The notes under the pieces: model-generated
The model's input: the letters and a program-made list of their open reading frames with translations, nothing else
Told to the model about the DNA's origin: nothing
Databases searched by the model: none
From: Gonium pectorale
Lineage: Eukaryota > Chlorophyta > Chlorophyceae > Chlamydomonadales > Volvocaceae
Reading direction: 5' to 3'
DNA length: 42,511 nt
Assembly: GCA_001584585.1 (NCBI GenBank)
Contig: LSYV01000005.1
Span: 2,213,604-2,256,114, forward strand
Part shown: piece by piece, positions 34,860 through 42,511 of the stretch
Numbering within the stretch: the first letter of the stretch is position 1
Layout: the number at the start of each line of letters is the position of its first letter
Position numbers and translations under genes: made by a program

Positions 34860-37004
34860 CACGGGTGGAGGCGTGCAACCTGCTTGTGTTGCGCGTGACG
34901 GAGGAAGGGGAGAAGCTCAAGGTTGCGGCGGGGAAGTAGCGTGTGGGTGGCATAGAGGCGGTGTTTTGGTGCACACTAAGTAGCGTGGGCATAGCGTGAG
35001 CGAAGCTTTTGTAGATGTTGTCTTGGCCATGGGGACAGGAAGCCGAATAGGGCCGTCAGCTATAAGGCGCCAAAGCTCCCTTCTAACTGGGCACGCGGAG
35101 GCTGCGCTGGCAGCTTCTTGTATGTCCCGTGGGGTCATTCGGACGCACCTGACATGGACGAGTGCAATGATGATATGACTTGCTGTCCAGGACACTTGCT
35201 GTCCAGGACGCCCGGTGTGGCGATGGCATCCCCTTTCCCGAGGGGATGGGCGGTAATAGGGTGGGTGTTAGGTAGTCAGAATACCGTTCTGAGATAGTTA
35301 GGAGCTTGTTCTTGAGTAGGACGCTCTGAGCAGATCGAAAGCTGCCGCCATAAGGATGTGGGATCCCGGCATTGTGGAGGAGTGGCAGCGGCCCCCTAGC
35401 AAACTGAACGGAAACGAGACCGCCCGTGTCGCCCTGCTCTGAGGGAGCCTGTAATCTGTATCTGCGCCGGAAGCACAGCAAGCAGAAGATTTAACCCCGC
35501 ACGCCTTCAGTGGCGTTGTTGAGGGTCACTCGCCTGGCTGCTTTGAGCTCCCGGCCACAACAAATGGCCTTGCATGCCCAGTCGCCCAACCCGTACTGTA
35601 CTGCCTGGGCGAACAATGAAACAGCTGCACGCGGAAATCACCTCGCTACTGCGCCGGAGTGTTGTCGGAATGTTGCAAGCGGCAGAAGGGCCAAGTACTG
35701 GTAAGTGCATTGCGGGAGAAGGGCACGGAAAGGTGCCGGAGACAGTTACTCGGTGCCCGTGTACGTATGTGATAATGAATGGAACGCAATGTGGGTTGCA
35801 ATCACATTCACCACCCACCAAATCCAAAAGCACGAATCACCAAAGGAGGCCGAGGAGGCTGCACCGAAACTGCGCACGTGGACATAGAGACTAGATGCGT
35901 GTGCACAGGATAAGGCAGCGGTGTCGTGTTTCCATCCAACCGCGCGGCGCGCAAGGGTTCCGCAGGAAAGCTTGCGGGCGCGCTTTCGAGGAAAAGTCCC
36001 TCGTACGAGCTATGCTCAGGCGCCTTCATACGGCCGTCCATCTCTGTCCCATGACGTACAAAAGCACATCGCGCGCTGGAGACGCCAGGGTGGCCTCCCG
36101 CATTTGTGCGCTCGCCCTCATCATTTGCATCCTGGCGTGCGCTTTGCTCAGGCGAAAGATCTCACGCAAAGCCGGCTACGACCCCCGAATGCCGAACTAC
36201 GGCCATCCAACCATTGGGCGCATAGGGAGCACCACCGAACTAGGACGTCGCGCGGCAGTGCAAGTCGATCGCCAGGCGCCGCAGATGCGTCCTCAAGCGC
36301 CAAGAACCTCTCGTTCCGAACGCAGTAACAACTTCGTTGGGGATGCCTCAGAAAGACAACAACCACAGGACACGCCTCGCACATGCACCCGCTCACTTGC
36401 AGTACACCCCACCCACCCAACACGTGACGCACGACCACCCAACATTGCCACCATCATCACAAGCAACGAAACCGGTGCGGAATGCGCCTACAAAGCTCGT
36501 CAATGTCGCCAGATAGATGCCGCCGTCATTGAAGCGGTTGCCCCGTTACCGGGTGGGCAATCCAGCGCATCACAAATATCTAGGGAGTTATCATTGACAT
36601 GTCTGCACTCGCCACGCCATGGCCTCCCAAGGCATCCAAGAGCCCCTTAGCCCACCCCAAACTAACCCCCACTAGGCAGGATCAGTGGCGGCCCGATTGG
36701 GCATCACCCATGCACGCACTCCCCCTTGCCCCCATGCAGCTAATCTTTTGTTAAGCGCGCTCCGACGGCGTGCGCCCGCCCCGGCGCCTGACATGCGGCC
36801 GCAGCAACGCTCGCAGAAGGCCGCAGGGTCCCACCGTAGAGGGCTCATCTCGGCTGCCCTTCCTCAGAAGGGCCTGCGGCACCGAAGGTGCGGGAGGACT
36901 GCGCACGCATACTCCGCCCGACCGCCAAGGCCCATGACCGCAGGCTTCCGCCCATGTGCGCTCTTGGCTGACCGCAGGTACACGCGAACAAGGGCCGGGC
37001 AATT
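34860..37004. other. RPB12 3' UTR and PDE 3' region
   Basis: About 2.1 kb with no gene I can support. RPB12's TGTAA is at 35450. From about 35500 to 37000 the sequence is of lower GC and has one long plus-strand open frame (35895-36650) without recognisable domains or coding bias. I found no minus-strand TGTAA for the PDE gene here. Confidence 0.5.
35450..35454 (+). terminator. Candidate poly(A) signal TGTAA for RPB12
   Basis: First plus-strand TGTAA after the RPB12 stop, giving a 3' UTR of about 0.6 kb, which is usual in volvocine algae. Confidence 0.5.
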
Positions 37005-40000
37005 TTATTTACTGCTGCGGGCGCTGTTGGCGTTCGCGGTGTACACCGCGGCCTCCTCGCGCCACATGGCGTAGTTGTCCTTCACCGCGTCCAGCATGGG
37101 CGTTGCCTCCTGGAAGGCCTGCGCAAAGCTCTGAAAAAGCGGCAGTGCGACGATGTCGAAGAAGCCCACCTGCGCCAAGAACACGGGTGACAGAACTGTC
37201 CAATCAGTAACCAAAGTTAAGAGGAAGTATGTGTGAAGCGTGCGGGGATCGAATGCACACATTCCTACCATGGTCTCACGCCTCAATTAAGACAGTCCGC
37301 CCTCCCTGCAATGGCTGCACCAAGCAGCTAAGCGCTCGAGCTAATTACATTCTATACGTACTGGTACTTCACGCAACGCCCTGCGCGTCACGGGACGCTC
37401 AGCCCGTTTGAACCACGTTGCGGACATCCGTACATGGCCGAGCACGCTGTAAAAGCGAGCCTGCACCCGCCCTGCTTTGAGATGAGAGCAACATCGCTTC
37501 TCGCATTGGCCGTCCGGGCACGTCCACCGACCGCGCAACGACCGCATCGCAAACGCACCTGGGACTTCGTGATGCCGTTCTTTTCCCGGTCCATCAGCGG
37601 CGAGACCGTGAGCCCGTTTTGCTTCTCCCGGTCGCCCTGCCGGAAGAACTCCTCCTCCAGGTACTGCACCCACTTCTTGTGGACGATGCGCGGGCTGGCC
37701 AGGTGCCCCAGGTCGGCGCACTTCAGCGCCACCTGGGCAGGGAACGCAATCACCAGGAACAAAAGCCTCATGGTCTCGCCATCACACGCTGAACCCCGAC
37801 AACATTTTCAACTACTGACGCGCATTCACGCCCAGCGAGAGCATGCGATATCCGGGAACGATGTGCAACTTCAGGTGAGCCGCGTACATGAAGACCAGCA
37901 CGAAGCGCACCTGCAGCACCAAGCTGCGCTGGTCCTCGTCGATCGCCTTCAGCCCATCCTGGCTGGTCGTGTGCGTCGAGGAGCGCATAGTCTTCCCGCC
38001 AGATCCGTTCCCGCCGCTGGGAACCGACCCGTTAAGCTGCATCTTTGCCTGGAACATGCTGTGGATGGCGAAGTGCTGCTTCATGTCCGTCGCAAGCACC
38101 ATCTCGATGATCTGCTTGCGCAGGGTTTCCTGTACGCGGCAAAGACGACATACCAGTCAGATATTGACTTCCCTACCCTTTGTACATGGCAAGCGGACCA
38201 AGCGCACGCCCTAACCGCTCTGAAGGCCATCCGGTGGCAAGGCGTGAGCGTTCTGCGGATAATCCGGTGGCATTTTGCAGACTCGCTTCGGCTGCCCCAC
38301 TGACCCGGAGTTTGTTGGGCATCTTGCGCAAGAAGTTGTACTCGTCCGAGTTCATGAGCTGGAACGACGCGGCCAGGTGGTGGTTCTCCATGGGCGAGCG
38401 GTCATTGTACAGCACGGCCAGGCCGTCCGAGACCCGGATCAAGTAGTCGTTGTTGACTCCTTTGTGCTCGAAGTCGTGAATGATCTGAGGGGCCGGGTCA
38501 CGTGCACGTGGGCAAGACTATCACCAACAGCGCAGGGGCGGAGTCCATGGCGAAAATCGTGATCTCCGGATACCTAATTGTTCCTCCTTCGGTGTATTGA
38601 CAAGGCTTCGGATTTGCAGTTGACTCCCGTGGTTGCAGACACAAGCTGCGCATGGCCGTGATAGACTGCGCATGACCGACCAACAGCCCTAGCGGGTGAA
38701 GAGTCGCACTTGCCCGCTGTCCCTAAAGCGTCATGCTTACCGCCGAGAGGTAGCAGGATGTCAAGGACACCTCATCGCAGTACCCGTGGCCTATGAGGCC
38801 GCCGCGCACTACAAGAACGTGCAAGCTCTGCAGGACGTCCGCTGCGTGGATGCGGTTGTGGTACGGATTGTTTGGGTACCCGTCCTCGATCCGCATGAGG
38901 AACTTCACGAGCCGGTGGTCGTCCATTTGGAACTTGTCCGCCACCTCGCAGCGCTTCAGCAGGGCGTACGAGAGCAGCGAGAGTGGCCGCCCGCCGCTAA
39001 CCTCGTTGAGTTTGAACGCGTCGAACTGCCAGTCGTCCACCTTTGCGAGTACGTCCATAACCTGAAGGTGAAGGTGACGAGAATTAGTCCGCATTAGATC
39101 GTGAAAAGCGCCGGATGTATCGCTCCGAGCGAATGCCGCACCAGCACACGCAGTTCCCAGGCGTACATGGTACCACGGTAAAAACCCGACGACGTGATAT
39201 TACAAAATACGGACACGTCGACGAGAGAACGCGACGAGCGTGGTGCGGAGACAAGTTCATTCCATCTGCGCATGTGCCCTAAAACGATACATGCCGCTCC
39301 ACCAAATGCCCCTGGTGAGCAGAAGGAAACAAGGACGTTGTGCACGCCCCTCCCAACCCAAAAGAGCCAGGAGCCGCTCCGAGCTGCTAGATGGAGTTTC
39401 AGAGTTGATCATTTGAGGATCTCCCAATCGAGATGTAAGCCTGCTCGCATCTCCAGCGGGGGCTTACCTCGTCCGGCAGGTTCTTGTGCATTGCGATGAG
39501 CGCTTTCACGCTGTCCTGCGTCACGTTACTGCGGGCGTAGATGTGCCGCAGGTCCTGGTCCGCGTGCACTGGCCCTGGCCCCGCCTGCTCCTCGCTCTCC
39601 TCCTCCTTGATCTGCGAAATGGCGAACAAGCATATATGACCCGTAGTAAGACAATCACGGCTCACCCCGGGCCGGTCGCCTCCACCCGTGGGGGGGATGC
39701 AAACAGTCATATATCGCCAAGACACGTCGGCAAAGGCCCGGCCAAAGCTGCTAGCTCAGGCTGTGACCAGTGGACACCCATAGGAACTTTTGCCTGCGCA
39801 ACCGCTACTGCCCTGCATCCCATCGATCAAACTCACCCCGCCAGGTCCGTGTAGCCGGACTTTCGCAGGCCGTCGCGAGCTGAGGAGCTGGATCAGGCTT
39901 TGGCTGACCTCGCTGTCCAGGACCGTTTGGCTGTTCTTCATAAGCTGCTCGTTGAAGTTCACGGGCTGCCGGAGATCCCCTGCCTGGATGATCGCATCGC

Positions 40001-41678
40001 GCAGCTCAATGGCCTCCCGCGCGGACACCTCGTGCCCACGCATAATTTTGTCAAGCAGCTTCAAGGTCTTGTCCGCGGGCGTGTCAATGTCAATGGCTGG
40101 CTTATGCACGGGATCCCGCTGCGCCAGAGCCTCCTCAAGTTGCGCCTCAAGCCTGGGAAAGAGCGTGAAGATTATCATCGGGCTAGACTTTCGGCCCATG
40201 CTCCATCAAGAGCTCGCTGCTGGGCGAGCTCGAAACTGCTTCGTGAGTGCCATCGGCACCAACACCCAAATACCTGGCCCCCTCCTCTCGAGCCTCGCCA
40301 ACCTATGCTTGTTATGTCGTTCAGCCCCGTCTACGTTCGAAGTCGCGACGCCCCCCTCGACCCACCGCCCCGACCTCGCCGCAGAGGCTCAGGCCTTACC
40401 GCTGATTTTGCTTCTTGATTTGCTCCTCCAGGGCCTTGACCTGCGAGATGTTCTGCTCACACACGAGTACCGCCTTCTGCTGGCTGACAGGATCGATGGA
40501 CGGCCACATCTCGTACAGCACCCAGCGGTATTTCCCCGGGTGCCGCTTGCTCCATCGCAGCTGCGGGAAGCGATGGCACGGCTGCTCCAGCAGAAAGATG
40601 GCCTCCATGGCCTCTTTATACATCTCGTCCGGCCCCAAGCTCCCGTCGCACTCCCCGATCGCCAGGTAGTTCTGCAGGTTGTAATTCTCGCAGGAGCCCA
40701 GGTGCTCTGCCGGAAAACACACAGCCGACAGCCGTGTCACTGGCTTTTCGATGTTGAGCGGAGTGGTGGCAGCTCAGGGGAAGTTGCTGCTCACGCGGCT
40801 CGACGCCCATACACAACACTTCCCCCCGCATGTCGCACCTCGCATGTTGCACAGTGCCCGCTTGTTTGCCGCTAGCAGCTTGCCGCTCTCGTCGAACAGG
40901 AACTGGAACATTGGGTGGTTGTTACACATCTCCACAAGTCGCAGCTGGTTGTCCTCCACGGTGGGGGCCACCTGCGCCGTGACCTGCACGCCGCCGCGAT
41001 AGGCGCTCAGAACCGACCACCGGGACAGGAGGCACCTCGAGGGGCGTGTGACATGCCACACCTGTATCAATGTGAGGTCCCGCTCCCGCTCGGTGCGGTC
41101 CTTGAGGCGGATGGGCTTATACGATGCTTTCAACACGACTTTGGGCTTATCGAACCGCAGGAAGCCCGGTACCGGCTCGCTGCTGGTTACCGTGACATTC
41201 ACGTCCTTTTTCTCCACCTGCGCAACGGCGGGGGCAGCTTGTTGGGCGACCCGACCATCTTGCTGCGCATTTCCCCAGAACCCACCTCCACGTCCTGATG
41301 GACCTGCGCGTTGAGCTTCTTCCACAGCCGCAATTGCTCGGGCGAGAACTGCCCTAGTTGGTCGTGCTGAGAGGCCTTAAAGCCAGCCTCATCGACGCCA
41401 AACAGCTCCAAGGCCGCCCTACAGGCGCACCAAGAGCTCAGCAACCCCCTACCATCTCCAAAGAGGCCGGCAAGGCTCTCGGCGGCTTCCTTACTTGTTG
41501 CCCCACACGTTGACGCTGAATGTGCTGTCATATATCCAGATGGGCGCTGCACAAACCTCAAAGACTTGCGCGTGAACGCCCAGGTCCAATCCCTGTTTCA
41601 TACAGAGGTCGGCATGTGAGTAGTGGCCGGCAGCCGTGGCCGTGAGCTGCGTCTGTTTACCTTGGCGATTTCACTCAT
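37005..41678 (-). CDS. 3',5'-cyclic nucleotide phosphodiesterase with two PAS domains, 13 exons, 791 aa
   Basis: Hydrolyses cAMP and/or cGMP. Exons: 41678-41661, 41592-41495, 41418-41286, 41217-41062, 40983-40839, 40706-40400, 40152-39837, 39611-39468, 39061-38741, 38484-38305, 38129-37911, 37732-37559, 37169-37005; all in phase. PAS 1 (about 17-60) contains APIWIYDSTFSVNVWGNKAA; PAS 2 (about 150-265) contains MFQFLFDESGKLLAANKRAL. A coiled coil follows (about 268-305, ALEEQIKKQNQRLEAQLEEA). The class I PDE domain has all key residues: HNRIHAADV (proton donor H507, metal ligand H511), HDFEH (H549, D550), ADLGH (D686) and the purine-gripping glutamine Q737 in SQVGFFD. Specificity for cAMP or cGMP cannot be read from this. 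No membrane segment was seen, so it is probably soluble and regulated by PAS sensing. The start ATG with an 18-nt first coding exon is the least certain part. Confidence 0.93.
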
Positions 41679-42511
41679 CGTCCCGCCTGCTGAGCACGGG
41701 ACCTCTAGACGGGCTGTACGCCCGTAGGGGCGTCCAAAATACAGGCCCGTATGCCGAAGACACCGCTGGCGCGCTCAAGGCGACATACTGCGAGCCCCGC
41801 AGTCCCGCCCTCGGTCGGAACGCTGGCCGCTCCTGCGCCAGCAGCAGGTGATGTACTTAAGCCAGAAAGCGCCCGCGAACTCCGCGCAAACGGCGTGAAT
41901 GGACTGAACGGCTGTGTGATGGCCCAAACTCGCGTTGCTGAGGTGGCTCCAGAAGGCTGCTAAAGGCTCCTCAAATCGCATTCAGGCTGTTACCTGATGC
42001 TCCTCCTGGCTCGCTTCTCCAGTCGCTGGCTAATTGTTTGCCTCTCGACCCCTCACGCTATGCGGCCCAAAGGCCGCTAACCAGTCATCCTAAATGACGT
42101 GCTTGTAATGCTGCTAGCCTATTCATGGCGTCTGGGGCCCATTCTTGGCGAACGTCCTATGTTTGGCGCGTGGTCAGGTTGCCGGGCTGGGTTGCGTGGT
42201 TTTTTCCAGCATAGGTCGTAGCAGCGTCTTCGTGTGCTTCCCGTTGGCACTGAATGACGGGCATCGCGCTGCGGCACGGCTTGTACTCCAGGAGGGCCCC
42301 CTGCGACTTCTGGTCCCGGAGCAAGACGCGGAGCTGGGGATGCTTGCGTACCGGTACTGCGTTTGGCACTGTCGCTACACACCTGTCGTGACGACGGTGG
42401 AAGAAACCTGTCCACCTACCCCACATTGGCAACATGCCGTCCCAGCACGCCAACATGTGCCTATATGGAGGCCGCATTGCACCCGGTCAAGCACCCTAGG
42501 TGGCCATGGCA
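41679..42511. other. PDE upstream region; possible exon of another gene
   Basis: The PDE promoter should lie next to 41679. A 70-codon plus-strand frame (41751-41963, MPKTPLARSRRHTASPAVPP) starts 73 bp from the PDE ATG. On the minus strand, around 42340-42240, the frame HPQLRVLLRDQKSQGALLEY then KPCRSAMPVIQCQ has high GC3 and may be an exon of a gene continuing beyond the window. Neither product is recognised. Confidence 0.3.

Noticed and set aside
35895..36650. 251-codon plus-strand frame between RPB12 and PDE
   Set aside because: Mixed codon bias, no motifs, no splice context; treated as intergenic or UTR.
39790..40875. 361-codon plus-strand frame opposite the PDE gene
   Set aside because: Antisense to three PDE exons whose splice junctions and PAS/coiled-coil motifs are clear.
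41584..41660. Alternative PDE start at the in-frame ATG just upstream of the exon 2 acceptor (MKQGLDLG)
   Set aside because: A good donor (AAG/GTAAAC) and acceptor (AAACAG/GG) allow the upstream ATG exon MSEIAK instead; kept as a possible alternative only.

Overview
This window is nuclear DNA of a volvocine-type green alga (Chlamydomonadales: Chlamydomonas or a close relative such as Gonium or Volvox). The evidence is GC-rich coding sequence, many short introns with GT(G/A)(C/A)G donors and CAG acceptors, TGTAA poly(A) signals, simple-sequence repeats in introns, and the gene content itself (an intraflagellar transport protein, a plastid glutamyl-tRNA reductase, a PAS-linked cyclic nucleotide phosphodiesterase). 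It is not bacterial: almost every gene is split, so single ORFs do not describe it. I rebuilt the exons by joining splice sites in phase.

Layout from left to right. (1) 306-5904, minus: protein-L-isoaspartate O-methyltransferase (PCMT) with extra N- and C-terminal segments and one GC-AG intron. (2) 6225-8623, plus: a Qb-SNARE of the plant NPSN family with a long tail after its membrane anchor; it is divergent from PCMT. (3) 9538-10281, plus: a doubtful two-exon small gene. (4) 11571-17655, minus: a 523-residue P-loop ATPase with two hydrophobic segments between Walker A and Walker B (KAP-like layout), function unknown. (5) 18430-20473, plus: a METTL7/type-11 methyltransferase whose N-terminus looks like a twin-arginine thylakoid-lumen signal; it is divergent from the ATPase, with a perfect 24-bp hairpin at the centre of the shared promoter. 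(6) 22532-24191, minus: glutamyl-tRNA reductase. (7) 25967-31724, minus: IFT70/TTC30 in 12 exons. (8) 33534-34250, minus: prefoldin subunit 2. (9) 34683-34859, plus: the intronless RNA polymerase subunit RPB12; it is divergent from prefoldin. (10) 37005-41678, minus: PAS-PAS-coiled coil-PDE, complete in 13 coding exons.

The genes do not form one pathway; this is an ordinary dense algal neighbourhood. Three divergent gene pairs share short promoters (PCMT/NPSN, ATPase/methyltransferase, PFD2/RPB12). The methyltransferase and HEMA genes converge on TGTAA signals about 120 bp apart. The items most worth follow-up are the KAP-like ATPase, the apparently lumen-targeted METTL7-like enzyme, the hairpin between those two genes, the SNARE tail and the two-PAS phosphodiesterase.
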